DNA of 18,551 nucleotides. It comes from an uncultured Janibacter sp. GTDB taxonomy: Bacteria > Actinomycetota > Actinomycetes > Actinomycetales > Dermatophilaceae. Position 1 is the first letter of the stretch. Each line of letters opens with the position of its first letter. The stretch is taken from assembly GCA_946222495.1 (NCBI GenBank), contig CAMICF010000031.1, positions 1 to 18,551 of the forward strand. Direction: 5' to 3'. Below, piece after piece: positions 7,310-15,422 of the stretch. The notes beneath the pieces were generated by a model. The model was given only the letters and a program-made list of their open reading frames with translations, was not told the DNA's origin and ran no database searches. The position numbers and the translations under genes were made by a program.

Positions 7310-8173
7310 TCAGGCAGGGACGTCCGCGATCCTGACGAGCGGGATGTCGCGCTCGTTAGCCCATAGCTGCCACTGCTCGGCGGTGCGCTGGGCGAAGGAC
7401 TGGGCGAGTCGCTCCCGGGTACAGTCCTGCGGCTGGAGATCGAGAGCGGCGAGCAGCGCCGTTGTGAAATGCGGCTCTAGAGCCGCGAGGGCAACCCGCC
7501 CGTCTGAGGCGTCGTAAATGCCGTAGACCGGTAGCTCGCCGCCGAGTAGACCCCCGGGCACGGTCAGGCCATGGCGAAGGGGTCCGGACATTGTCTCCGC
7601 CAGGTCAGAAAGGGGCACTTCTCGCCGGACTCCCTCACCAAGCCGGCTGCGGGCGACGAGGGCGGCGGCCGCCTCCGCGGCTGCCCGTTCGGCTCCGGCC
7701 AGGTCAACCACCGCGGTCGATGGCATCCGCCCGTCGGCGACGAGACCAGTGCCCGCCTGGTAGGTGAGGTCGTGACCGGCGACCTCAGCTCGCTCACCCG
7801 GGTACCCGACGATGTCGATCTGACAGATCTGACGGTGTCGTGCGTGCACGCTCACGAAGTCCAGGTCGAGACGTCGTAGCGCCGACGGACGAGAGGAGGT
7901 CATGAAGACGTCGGCGCTGGCCAGGAGCTGTTCGAGGGCGGTGCGGCCTTCCTGCGTCTTGAGGTCGGCAGTAAGCAGTTCTTGGTCGACGTGCAGCTCT
8001 TCGAAGTAGTCCCGCGCGAACTGCTGCAGCGGGTCGCCGCTCGGCGGGAGCACCGTGACAACGCTGGCGCCCTGGGCGGTCAGCCGCGCAGCGGCGGCGG
8101 GGCCAGGGAGGTTGATGGCGATCGAGACGACAGTGACGCCATCAAGGGGCAGCTGGGCGGTCATGGTGCTCAC
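7310..8173 (-). CDS. Class III CoA-transferase / alpha-methylacyl-CoA racemase-like protein, short form
   Basis: A 287-residue CaiB/BaiF-superfamily protein. The N-terminus has the family's GPAAAARL...GASVV...PPSGDP pattern. Three residues line up with the catalytic set of alpha-methylacyl-CoA racemases rather than formyl-CoA transferases: His134-Asp135 in AGHDLTY, Asp157 in VVDLAGA, and Glu233 in ALEPHF. It may therefore epimerise a 2-methylacyl-CoA so that a stereospecific dehydrogenase can use it, or transfer CoA. It ends at IPLVRIADVPA, about 70-100 residues before most relatives, and no continuation is seen in any frame downstream. The start is the GTG at 8171-8173, which overlaps the TetR stop by 4 nt (GTGA); the ATG at 8162-8164 is an alternative. 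It is the last gene of the fadA-fadB-ligase-TetR operon. Confidence 0.8.
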   Translation of the reverse strand: MSTMTAQLPLDGVTVVSIAINLPGPAAAARLTAQGASVVTVLPPSGDPLQQFARDYFEELHVDQELLTADLKTQEGRTALEQLLASADVFMTSSRPSALRRLDLDFVSVHARHRQICQIDIVGYPGERAEVAGHDLTYQAGTGLVADGRMPSTAVVDLAGAERAAAEAAAALVARSRLGEGVRREVPLSDLAETMSGPLRHGLTVPGGLLGGELPVYGIYDASDGRVALAALEPHFTTALLAALDLQPQDCTRERLAQSFAQRTAEQWQLWANERDIPLVRIADVPA

Positions 8174-8808
8174 TCTCTGTCCGGGCCGCGGCCTGGATCG
8201 ACGAAGGGGTGAACGTCTGAGTCCGTGCTCACGACGATGCGGGCGGAAGGTCGGGAACTGGGGTCGCCGTCGAGCTCGTCCCAGACGGCATCCACGACGG
8301 GGTCGATCAACAGCTGGCCTACCTGGCCCATCAGGGTGCGCAGCACCTGGATCTTCTCGGAGCGGGAGGTTGATGCGTGCCCGCTGCGACGTAGGTTCTC
8401 GACCTCGCGGACGGTGAGTGCGACGATCCCTCGTAGCAGACGGCTTCCCCGTCGGTCGGGCTCGATGAGGGCGCGGTTGATGTATCGCACGACGGTGGGG
8501 TTGGCGCGCAGCATCTGCTGCACCGCTTCGTCGCGTGCATCGACGACCTCGGCGGGCGTCCCGGTGCGCTCGGCCATGGCCAGCGCCTCGACGAAGTAGG
8601 AAACGACGTGGTCGTCCACGGCTTGGCCCAGTCCCTCTTTCGTCCCGAAGTGGTGCTGGATGAGACCGATGGTCACCCCCACCTCCGCAGCGACGGTGCG
8701 CATCGAGATCTTGTCCTCGCCGCGCGCGGCATACAGCTCGAGGGCTGCGTTGCGGATCCGCGCGCGCGCGGTGAGGTCTTGCTCCTGGGGCCGAGGGTGA
8801 GTGCTCAT
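8170..8808 (-). CDS. TetR-family transcriptional regulator
   Basis: A 212-residue repressor. The N-terminal DNA-binding domain is clear: RIRNAALELYAARGEDKISM leads into the helix-turn-helix TVAAEVGVTIGLIQHHFGTK (about 38-57). The C-terminal domain (ligand pocket and dimer interface) is divergent, as usual. The start is the ATG at 8806-8808, which overlaps the ligase stop by 4 nt (ATGA); its own ribosome site is weak, implying coupled translation. A frame open 84 residues further upstream lies within the ligase gene and is not TetR-like. Being embedded in a beta-oxidation operon suggests feedback control by an acyl-CoA, most plausibly through the inverted repeat in the divergent promoter at 14087-14126. 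Confidence 0.88.
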   Translation of the reverse strand: MSTHPRPQEQDLTARARIRNAALELYAARGEDKISMRTVAAEVGVTIGLIQHHFGTKEGLGQAVDDHVVSYFVEALAMAERTGTPAEVVDARDEAVQQMLRANPTVVRYINRALIEPDRRGSRLLRGIVALTVREVENLRRSGHASTSRSEKIQVLRTLMGQVGQLLIDPVVDAVWDELDGDPSSRPSARIVVSTDSDVHPFVDPGRGPDRE

Positions 8809-10622
8809 GCGTGATTCTCGTACATCTCGTCGATGGTGTCCTGCGTGCGCCCGGTGATGACGGAGCGCTTGATCTTCGACGTCGGGGTGAGGTCGCCGGA
8901 CTCGACGGTCCACTCCTGCGCGAGCAGGCGCCACGCGCGGACCGACTCCGCCCTGGAGACCTCTTGGTTGACCAGCGCGACGTGCTCCTCGATCGAGGCC
9001 AGGACCGCAGGGTGGGTTCTCAGGTCGGTTCCCTCGGGGATGTCGTGGTTGCGCGCCCACCCGGGGGCTGCTTCGGCGTCGATCGTGAGGAGCGCCGCGA
9101 CGAATGCCCGATCGTTACCGACAACCATCGCTTGACCGACGAGGGGGTGTTGGATCAGGCCGGACTCGAGTGGGACGGGCGCGACGTTCTTGCCGCCCGC
9201 GGTGACGATGAGCTCCTTGGATCGACCGACGATCTTCAGGTACCCATCCTCGAAGGCCCCAAGGTCGCCGGTGTGATACCACTCCCCGGTGAAGGAGGCC
9301 TGTGTGGCCTCGTGGTTGGAGTGGTAGCCGGTCATCCGGGCGTGGGTGCTGATAAGGACCTCGCCAAGGTCGTCGACGGCCATGCGCGTGCCGGGAATGG
9401 GTACGCCAACGGTGCCGGCCCGAGTTCGGCCGGGGGGGTTGATAGACGTCACCCCGACCTCGGTGAGGCCGTAGCCCTCGATGACTTCTAGGCCGACGCC
9501 CTGGAAGAAATCGCTGAGGTGTTCGCTCAGCGCGCTGCCGCCGGAGATGATGGTGTGGCAGTGACCGCCGAGAGCGGCGCGCAGCTTGCGGTAGACGAGT
9601 AGGTCGAAGAGCGTGTGCCGCCCCCGCAGACCCAGACCGGGGGAGTCGGACCGGGCCCACTCGACGGCGGTCTCTTCTGCGACAGCGAAGACCTTCGCGC
9701 CGCGCTCTCCCTTCGCCTGGGCGCTGGCCGACGCGCTCCCGTACACCTTCTCCAAGACCCGGGGCACCGACCCGATATAGGTGGGGCGATGCATGGTGAG
9801 AGCGGCCGCGAGGTGAGCCGCGTCGGGTTCGTGGACGAGGACGTGGCGCGACAGCAGTGTCGTGGCCTCCATGACCCGACCGAAGATGTGAGCGAGCGGA
9901 AGCAGGAGCACTGTGATCGGCGCGTCACCGCGACTGATCGCCTCGCCGAGGATCGAGAGCGGCCCATCGATTCCCTGGAGGAACCCTCCGTGGCTAATCG
10001 CACAGCCCTTGGGCCGCCCCGTCGTGCCCGAGGTGTAGATGATCGTGATGAGGTCGCTCTCCTTGACAGACGCAGCTCGAGCATCGAGCCGCGCCTCGTC
10101 GACAGAGACGGCGGCCTGTTCGATCTGGTCTAGCGCGCCCTCCTCGATGACGAGGATGTCGGGGCGCACGCACTCAGCGAGCTCGTCGACACCGCTGGCC
10201 GCTCGCAGGGTGGCGTCCTCCACGACCATGAGGACGACGCCGGCGTTCGTAAGATTCCACTCCACCTGGGCAGGCGACGAGGTCTCGTAGATGGGTACGA
10301 CGACGATCCCGGCGTAGGCGCACGCCCAGGACAGCAGGCTCCACTCCGGGCGGGTGTGACACATGATCGAGAGACGATCGCCCCGCTCGAGGCCAAGCCC
10401 GATGAGCCCTTGAGCCAGCGTGCGGACGCGGTCGCGGAACCCCCTGGCGGTCAAACTCTCCCACGCCTCCACAGATGCCGTGGTGTCGCCAGCCGGCGGG
10501 ATCCGCATGACGACGGCCTCGGGCACCTCCGCGATCCAGTCGACGACGAGCGGGCCGGTGCGGGGAAAGGTCTTCGCCGCGGGCCCTCCGTCGACCTCGT
10601 CGACGATCACCGGAATGCTCAT
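8805..10622 (-). CDS. fadD: Long-chain acyl-CoA synthetase, FadD15 type
   Basis: A 605-residue AMP-forming ligase of the long (about 600-residue) long-chain fatty acid class, clearly different from the 518-residue ligase at 1733. Motifs: VPIYETSSPAQVEWNL (about 109-124), P-loop YTSGTTGRPKG (196-206), PLAHIFGR, EGYGLTEVGV (A5), GEWYHTGDLG, the A8 segment GRSKELIVTAGGKNVAP, and the catalytic lysine near 583 in LTPTSKIKR. Complete. The ATG at 10620-10622 overlaps the fadB stop by 4 nt (ATGA), and the stop overlaps the TetR start in the same way. It likely supplies acyl-CoA to FadB/FadA encoded just upstream. Chain-length preference is inferred from family resemblance only. Confidence 0.93.
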   Translation of the reverse strand: MSIPVIVDEVDGGPAAKTFPRTGPLVVDWIAEVPEAVVMRIPPAGDTTASVEAWESLTARGFRDRVRTLAQGLIGLGLERGDRLSIMCHTRPEWSLLSWACAYAGIVVVPIYETSSPAQVEWNLTNAGVVLMVVEDATLRAASGVDELAECVRPDILVIEEGALDQIEQAAVSVDEARLDARAASVKESDLITIIYTSGTTGRPKGCAISHGGFLQGIDGPLSILGEAISRGDAPITVLLLPLAHIFGRVMEATTLLSRHVLVHEPDAAHLAAALTMHRPTYIGSVPRVLEKVYGSASASAQAKGERGAKVFAVAEETAVEWARSDSPGLGLRGRHTLFDLLVYRKLRAALGGHCHTIISGGSALSEHLSDFFQGVGLEVIEGYGLTEVGVTSINPPGRTRAGTVGVPIPGTRMAVDDLGEVLISTHARMTGYHSNHEATQASFTGEWYHTGDLGAFEDGYLKIVGRSKELIVTAGGKNVAPVPLESGLIQHPLVGQAMVVGNDRAFVAALLTIDAEAAPGWARNHDIPEGTDLRTHPAVLASIEEHVALVNQEVSRAESVRAWRLLAQEWTVESGDLTPTSKIKRSVITGRTQDTIDEMYENHA

Positions 10623-12796
10623 GTGCGCACGCAGTCGGTAATCGCCTCGGAGGCGTGGAAGCGAGGACCGTGGCGCTCTTCAAGCTCGGCGCACCGTGCA
10701 CGCAGTGCGTGCGCCCCGCCGGGGTAGGTGGCGAGGAACTGCCGCGGACCACCGGTCCACGGTGGGAAGCCAAAACCGAAGATCGCACCGATGTTGGCCT
10801 CGGCGTCGGACTCGATGACGCCCTCATCGACGCACCGCTGCGCCTCGATTGCCTGACCGAGCAGGAAGCGGTCGACGAGGTCGTCCAGGTCGGGGGCCGG
10901 CTCGATGACTCCCGGGGTGGGGTGGGTGCCGAACTGCTGGGCAAGCCCGGGCCAGAGACCGACCCGCTTGCCGTCGGCGTAGTCGTAGAAGCCCTGGCCC
11001 GCCTGCCGGCCAGTTCGCTGGAGCTCGTCGACCATACGGTCGATGACCCGCAGCGCACCCTCGGGCGCCGCCATCTTCGGGTCGTGAGCGGCCGCACGCT
11101 GCGACTCGGCCATGATCTTCTGCAGGGTGATGAGGTTGAGCTCGTCGCTTAGCTGCAGCGGCGGAGCAGGATAGCCGGCACGACGACCAGCCTGCTCGAT
11201 GACGGAGGGAGCGATCCCTTCGTCGAGCATGGTCGCGGCCTCCATGATGTAACGCGCGAAGACCCGCGAGGTGTAGAAGCCGCGGGAGTCGTTGACCACG
11301 ATCGGGGTCATCCCGATGGCGCGCGTGTAGTCCAGCGCACGTGCCAGGGTCTCGTCGTCGGTCTGCTCACCGCGGATGATCTCCAGCAGCGGCATCTTGT
11401 CGACGGGCGAGAAGAAGTGCAGCCCGATGAAGGCGTGCCGGCGCTCGACGGATGTCGCGAGGTCGGTGATCGGCAGGGTCGAGGTGTTGGACCCGAGCAG
11501 GGCGTCGGGAGCGACGATCGGCTCGAGCTCGCGGAAGACCTTGTCCTTCAGCTCGGGCGACTCGAAGACGGCCTCGATGACGAAGTCGCTCCCGGCCAGA
11601 TCGGCGACGTCGGCGCACGGGTGGATCCGGGCGAGCAGCGCGTCCGCCGCGTCCTTAGTCAGCCCACCCTTGGCGACGGCCTTCTCGACGAGATTGCGCG
11701 AGTACGCCTTGCCCTTCTCGGCGGCGGCGAGCTCGACGTCCTTGAGCACGACATCGATCCCGGCCTTGGCGGTGACGTACGCGATGCCGGCGCCCATCAT
11801 CCCCGCGCCGACGACGGCGACCTTGATCGGACGACGCTCGGCGAAGGGAGTCCCGTCGGTCCGTGTGGGACGCGCGCCACCGCTCGTGCAGTGCTGCATG
11901 TCGAAGAAGAACGCCTGGACCATGTTGCGCGCCACTCGTTCGCCCACGAGCTTCACGACGTACTGGGTCTCGATCCTCGACGCAGTGTCGAAGTCGACCT
12001 TCGCCCCCTCGACCGCAGCCGACAGGATCGCCTTGGGCGCGGGCATCGGGGCGTTGCCGATCTGCTGAAGCAGGGTGGCGCCGAAGGACGGCAGGATCGC
12101 CGCCAGCTTCGGGCTGTCGGGGGTGCCCCCGGGCATCCGATAGCCCTTGACATCCCAGGGAGAAGCGGCCTGCGGGTTGGCGTTGATCCACGCGATCGCC
12201 GCGGGCAGCAGGTTGTCCCGCTCGGCGACGACCCCATCGATCAGGCCGGCCTCGAGGGCGGCACCCACCCGGTGGCGTGCGCCGGTGAGCAGGTGCTTGG
12301 TCAACGCCTCCTGGAGGCCGAGGAGGCGCACGAGACGGGTGACGCCGCCGCCGCCCGGAAGGAGACCGAGCTGGACCTCGGGCAACCCGATGCGGATCTT
12401 CGGGTCGTCCACCGCTATGCGGTGGTGGCAGGCAAGGGCGATCTCGAAGCCCCCGCCGAGCGCCGTGCCGTTGATGGCGGCGACGACGGGGCGACCGAGG
12501 GTCTCGAGGCGCCGCAGGTTGCCCTTAAAAGTCTCGAACATCTCCGTGAGGTCGTCGCCGGCGTCCATCGAGTCGCGCAGCTCGACGAGGTCGGCCCCGG
12601 CGAGGAAGTCCTTCTTCGCAGAGGTGACGACGACGCCGGTGATGTCCTCGCGGCCGGCGACGATCTCGTCGACCGCGCGGCCGAGGGAGGCCTGGAAGTC
12701 CGCGCTGATGGTGTTCACGTCCTGGGCGGAGTGGTCCAGCGTCAGGACGATGATGCCGTCTTCACGACGGTCCAGGCGGATGTGATCTGTGCTCAT
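10619..12796 (-). CDS. fadB: Fatty-acid oxidation complex alpha subunit (enoyl-CoA hydratase / 3-hydroxyacyl-CoA dehydrogenase)
   Basis: A 725-residue bifunctional enzyme performing steps two and three of beta-oxidation. Residues 1 to about 190 are the crotonase domain: oxyanion segment FLAGADL (64-70) and GGGFEIALA with Glu118, then LPEVQLGLLPGGGG with Glu140, so both hydratase glutamates are present. From about 325 comes the NAD-binding domain, VAVVGAGMMGAGIAY (327-340). The catalytic His of the dehydrogenase lies in GLHFFSPVDKMPLLEI, and the C-terminal helical domain includes GFYTSRVFARY. Length matches FadB-type alpha subunits. The start is the ATG at 12794-12796 with GAGGAG about 7 nt upstream. 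It lies 19 nt downstream of fadA and overlaps the ligase start by 4 nt. Confidence 0.96.
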   Translation of the reverse strand: MSTDHIRLDRREDGIIVLTLDHSAQDVNTISADFQASLGRAVDEIVAGREDITGVVVTSAKKDFLAGADLVELRDSMDAGDDLTEMFETFKGNLRRLETLGRPVVAAINGTALGGGFEIALACHHRIAVDDPKIRIGLPEVQLGLLPGGGGVTRLVRLLGLQEALTKHLLTGARHRVGAALEAGLIDGVVAERDNLLPAAIAWINANPQAASPWDVKGYRMPGGTPDSPKLAAILPSFGATLLQQIGNAPMPAPKAILSAAVEGAKVDFDTASRIETQYVVKLVGERVARNMVQAFFFDMQHCTSGGARPTRTDGTPFAERRPIKVAVVGAGMMGAGIAYVTAKAGIDVVLKDVELAAAEKGKAYSRNLVEKAVAKGGLTKDAADALLARIHPCADVADLAGSDFVIEAVFESPELKDKVFRELEPIVAPDALLGSNTSTLPITDLATSVERRHAFIGLHFFSPVDKMPLLEIIRGEQTDDETLARALDYTRAIGMTPIVVNDSRGFYTSRVFARYIMEAATMLDEGIAPSVIEQAGRRAGYPAPPLQLSDELNLITLQKIMAESQRAAAHDPKMAAPEGALRVIDRMVDELQRTGRQAGQGFYDYADGKRVGLWPGLAQQFGTHPTPGVIEPAPDLDDLVDRFLLGQAIEAQRCVDEGVIESDAEANIGAIFGFGFPPWTGGPRQFLATYPGGAHALRARCAELEERHGPRFHASEAITDCVRT

Positions 12797-12815
12797 GGCG
12801 TTCTCCTCGTCCGTC

Positions 12816-14030
12816 TCAGACGCGTTCGATGATCGTGGCGACGCCCATGCCGGCGCCGATGCAGAGGGTGATGAGGGCGCGCTGCTGGTCGCGTCGCTCG
12901 AGCTCGTCGAGTGCAGTGTTCATAAGCATCGCTCCGGTCGCCCCAAGGGGATGACCCATGGCGATCGCGCCGCCGTTGACGTTGATGATGTCCTCGGAGA
13001 TGCCCATCTGCCGACCGAACCAGATCGGCACGGCGGCGAAGGCCTCGTTGACCTCGTAGAGGTCGATGTCGGAGGCGCTCAGCCCGGCGATCTCCAGCGC
13101 CTTGAGCGAGGCGGGCACCGGACCGCTGAGCATGATGACCGGGTCGGCCCCGCTCGTGGCGGTCGCGACGACACGCGCGCGCGGCGTCAGGCCCATCTCA
13201 TCGCCGGCCTCCCGGGTGGCAAGGATCGACAGCGCGGCACCGTCGACGATGCCGGAGGAGTTACCAGGGGTGTGCACGTGGTCGATGCGCTCTGCCTGCG
13301 GGTAGTGCTGCAGTCCCACGGTGTCGAAGCCGCCCTGCGCGCCGATCTGAGCGAAGGACGGCGTGAGCGCGCCCAGGGACTCGACGGTCGCCTCGGGCCG
13401 GACGAGCTCGTCGCGGTCGAGGACCAGGCGCCCGTTCATGTCCCGGACCGGGACGATCGATCTGTCGAACCACCCCTGCTTCCAGGCGTGCGCAGCCCGC
13501 TGGTGCGAGCGCGCGGCGTAGGCGTCGACGTCATCGCGGGTGATGCCCTCGATCGTGGCCAGCAGGTCGATGGAGACACCCTGCGGCGTGAAGCCCAGAC
13601 GCATCGAGGTGGCCGGGTCCATCATCCAGGCGCCTCCGTCGGAGCCCATGGGCACCCGGGACATGGACTCGACGCCGCCGGCGAGGACGACGTCCTCCCA
13701 GCCGGCTGAGACCTTCTCCGCGGCCGTGTTGACGGCGCTTAGACCGGAGCCGCAGAAGCGGTTGATCTGCAGGCCGGGGACTGTGTCGGGCATCCCGGCG
13801 AGCAGTGCTGCGATGCGTGGCAGGACCATTCCCTGGTCACCGACCGGGGAGACAATCCCGAGGACGATGTCGGCGATCCTCCCCTCGTCAAGGCCGGGGT
13901 TGCGCTCTCGGAGCGCCTCGATTAGTCCGACGACGAGGTCGACGGGCTTGGTGCCGTACAACGCACCCGACGCCTTCCCCTTACCGCGCGGGGTCCGTAC
14001 GGCGTCGTAGATGTATGCGTTTGCGGCCAT
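12816..14030 (-). CDS. fadA: 3-ketoacyl-CoA thiolase (fatty-acid oxidation complex beta subunit)
   Basis: A 404-residue canonical degradative thiolase releasing acetyl-CoA from 3-ketoacyl-CoA. The N-terminus YIYDAVRTPRGKG is typical. The nucleophile is Cys93 in NRFCGSGLSAVN, NEAFA is present, His360 lies in GHPLGATGA, and the second catalytic Cys390 lies in CIGAGMG. The complete catalytic set distinguishes it from the two SCP2-like thiolases in this window. The start is the ATG at 14028-14030, with GAGGTAG about 8 nt upstream. It is the first gene of the long minus-strand operon and is transcribed from the left-facing half of the divergent promoter; a short GGCTG/CAGCC hairpin (14051-14055, 14066-14070) lies in its leader. 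FadB is encoded 19 nt downstream and the two products should form one complex. Confidence 0.96.
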   Translation of the reverse strand: MAANAYIYDAVRTPRGKGKASGALYGTKPVDLVVGLIEALRERNPGLDEGRIADIVLGIVSPVGDQGMVLPRIAALLAGMPDTVPGLQINRFCGSGLSAVNTAAEKVSAGWEDVVLAGGVESMSRVPMGSDGGAWMMDPATSMRLGFTPQGVSIDLLATIEGITRDDVDAYAARSHQRAAHAWKQGWFDRSIVPVRDMNGRLVLDRDELVRPEATVESLGALTPSFAQIGAQGGFDTVGLQHYPQAERIDHVHTPGNSSGIVDGAALSILATREAGDEMGLTPRARVVATATSGADPVIMLSGPVPASLKALEIAGLSASDIDLYEVNEAFAAVPIWFGRQMGISEDIINVNGGAIAMGHPLGATGAMLMNTALDELERRDQQRALITLCIGAGMGVATIIERV

Positions 14031-14087
14031 GTGCAGCTACCTCGTTCCCCGGCTGTCGTCGATGGCAGCCGTTCAGCGGACAGAGCG

Positions 14088-14116
14088 ACAATACAGTTGC
14101 ATGGTGAAGCGTGCAA
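14088..14116 (-). promoter_or_regulatory. Promoter for the fadA-fadB-fadD-TetR operon
   Basis: Read on the minus strand, TTGCAC (14116-14111) and TATTGT (14093-14088) are 17 nt apart, mirroring the plus-strand promoter in the same 40 nt. Transcription should start near 14081, giving a leader of about 50 nt before fadA. The two promoters overlap fully, so polymerases would compete for the site. Confidence 0.5.
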
Positions 14117-14125
14117 TCGTATTGT
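14097..14125 (+). promoter_or_regulatory. Promoter for the plus-strand acyl-CoA dehydrogenase
   Basis: TTGCAT (14097-14102), a 17-nt spacer and TATTGT (14120-14125) resemble a sigma-70/SigA-type promoter with ideal spacing. Transcription should start near 14132, leaving a leader of about 37 nt before the ATG at 14169. The hexamers are formed by the inverted repeat itself. Confidence 0.5.
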
Positions 14126-14168
14126 CATTCTGCGAAACCACTGTTGCCTGATCTGTCTGGAGAGCCGC

Positions 14169-15329
14169 ATGTTCGAGCCCGCGCCTTACCGTTCGCCCTG
14201 GATGACCGACGACCTCGACGACGTGCGCGCGCTGGCACGTACCTTCCTCGAGCGCGAGGTCGTGCCCCACGCCGAGCGCTTCGCCAAGGCTGGCGCGGTC
14301 GACCGCGAGTTCTGGAACAAGGCGGGCGACGCGGGTCTGCTGTGCATCTCGATCCCGGAGGAGTACGGAGGTGGGGGAGGCACCTTCGCGCACGAGGTCG
14401 TCATCTCAGAGGAGCAGGCCCGAGCGATCGACGACGGGTGGGCCAACCAGGTCCACAGCACGATCGTGGCGCATTACATCCTGGCCTACGGCACTGAGGA
14501 GCAGAAGCAGCGATGGCTGCCCAAGATGGCCTCTGGTGAGTTTGTCGGCGCTATCGCGATGACCGAGCCGGGCGCTGGATCCGACCTCCAGTCGCTGCGC
14601 ACCACCGCCCGGCGCGAGGGCGATGATCTCATCATCAACGGCGCCAAGACCTTCATCTCTAATGGCCTGCACTGCGACCTCTTGATCATTGTCGCGCGCA
14701 CCGGCGGCGAAGGGGGCCATGGCCTCTCCCTGGTCGTGGCCGAGACCGCGGATCTGGCCGGCTTCACCCGTGGACGCCAGCTGAACAAGGTCGGTCTGAA
14801 GTACCAGGACACGATGGAGCTGTTCTTCGAAGACATGCGAGTCCCGGCCGCCAACGTCCTCGGAGGCGAGGACGGCGTCGGGCAGGGCTTCGCCCAGCTC
14901 ATGCAACAGCTGGGCCAGGAGCGGCTCATCCTCGCCGTTAGCGCCGTCGCCGCCGCTGAGACGGCCGTGCGTCTGGCTATCGACTACGCCAAGGAGCGGG
15001 AGGCATTCGGCCAGCCCATCCTGAAGTTTCAGAATCTGCGGTTCGAGCTAGCCGAATGTCGCACCGAAGCCCTCGTGGCGCGGACGTTCCTCGACCACTG
15101 CATCGGCCTTCACCTCAAGGGCAAGCTGGACCCAGCCACCGCGTCCATGGCCAAGTACTACACAACCGACGTGCAGTGCGATGTCGTGGACCGGTGTTTG
15201 CAGGTCTTCGGCGGCTACGGGTTCATGACCGAGTACCCCATCGCCCGAATGTACGCCTCGGCGCGCGTGCAGAAGATCTACGGCGGCACCAACGAGATCA
15301 TGAAGGAGCTGATCAGCCGCACGCTCTGA
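14169..15329 (+). CDS. Acyl-CoA dehydrogenase, isovaleryl/long-chain type
   Basis: A 386-residue complete acyl-CoA dehydrogenase. Signatures: IPEEYGGGGG (62-71), AMTEPGAGSDLQSLRT (130-145), GAKTFISNG (158-166), REAFGQPILKFQ, LQVFGGYGFMTEYP and YGGTNEIMKELISRTL at the end. The usual C-terminal catalytic Glu (YEGTN) is Gly372 here, while Glu251 in GQERLILA sits where isovaleryl-CoA and long-chain dehydrogenases place their base (helix G), so activity is expected, perhaps on long or branched acyl-CoA. The start is the ATG at 14169-14171, with GGAG 7 nt upstream; an open frame 46 residues longer covers the promoter and is rejected. It is the only plus-strand gene, divergent from fadA, and ends at the shared terminator. 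Confidence 0.93.
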   Translation: MFEPAPYRSPWMTDDLDDVRALARTFLEREVVPHAERFAKAGAVDREFWNKAGDAGLLCISIPEEYGGGGGTFAHEVVISEEQARAIDDGWANQVHSTIVAHYILAYGTEEQKQRWLPKMASGEFVGAIAMTEPGAGSDLQSLRTTARREGDDLIINGAKTFISNGLHCDLLIIVARTGGEGGHGLSLVVAETADLAGFTRGRQLNKVGLKYQDTMELFFEDMRVPAANVLGGEDGVGQGFAQLMQQLGQERLILAVSAVAAAETAVRLAIDYAKEREAFGQPILKFQNLRFELAECRTEALVARTFLDHCIGLHLKGKLDPATASMAKYYTTDVQCDVVDRCLQVFGGYGFMTEYPIARMYASARVQKIYGGTNEIMKELISRTL

Positions 15330-15373
15330 GGCCTGGGCAGCACCGCCAGTTCGTATGCGGTAACTGCTGACCA

Positions 15374-15422
15374 CAGGCAGAAGCCCTCGGGGTGGCTGAG
15401 TCCACCCGAGGGCTTCTGCCTG
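15374..15422. terminator. Bidirectional hairpin terminator between convergent genes
   Basis: CAGGCAGAAGCCCTCGGG (15374-15391) is perfectly complementary to 15405-15422, an 18-bp stem; three or four more pairs can form in the 13-nt loop (GTGG with CCAC, one bulge). It starts 44 nt after the plus-strand dehydrogenase stop and abuts the minus-strand thiolase stop at 15423. There is no U-run, as is common in high-GC actinobacteria. The rest of 15330-15373 is featureless. Confidence 0.8.

Larger units (their letters stand above)
14087..14126. promoter_or_regulatory. Inverted-repeat operator in the divergent fadA / acyl-CoA dehydrogenase promoter
   Basis: GACAATACAGTTGCA (14087-14101) and TGCAATCGTATTGTC (14112-14126) are inverted copies matching at 13 of 15 positions, separated by 10 nt. 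Each arm is itself roughly a CAA-N5-TTG dyad, so two repressor dimers could bind. The site overlaps the -10 and -35 hexamers on both strands. The TetR encoded in the fadA operon is the obvious candidate ligand; this assignment is inferred. Confidence 0.7.

Noticed and set aside
8809..9060. An 84-residue N-terminal extension of the TetR protein
   Set aside because: It lies wholly within the ligase coding region in another frame, and the helix-turn-helix begins at the normal distance from the ATG at 8808.
11417..12832. A 471-codon open frame on the plus strand opposite fadB
   Set aside because: It is antisense to a clear two-domain FadB, is full of Arg/Gly/Asp typical of shadow frames in high-GC DNA, and shows no recognisable domain.
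12789..13709. A 306-codon plus-strand open frame opposite fadA
   Set aside because: It covers the catalytic core of fadA in antisense, its composition is shadow-like, and it has no ribosome site or motif.
14031..14168. A 46-residue N-terminal extension of the plus-strand acyl-CoA dehydrogenase
   Set aside because: It would translate across the divergent promoter and operator; the ATG at 14169 has a GGAG site and gives the normal family length.
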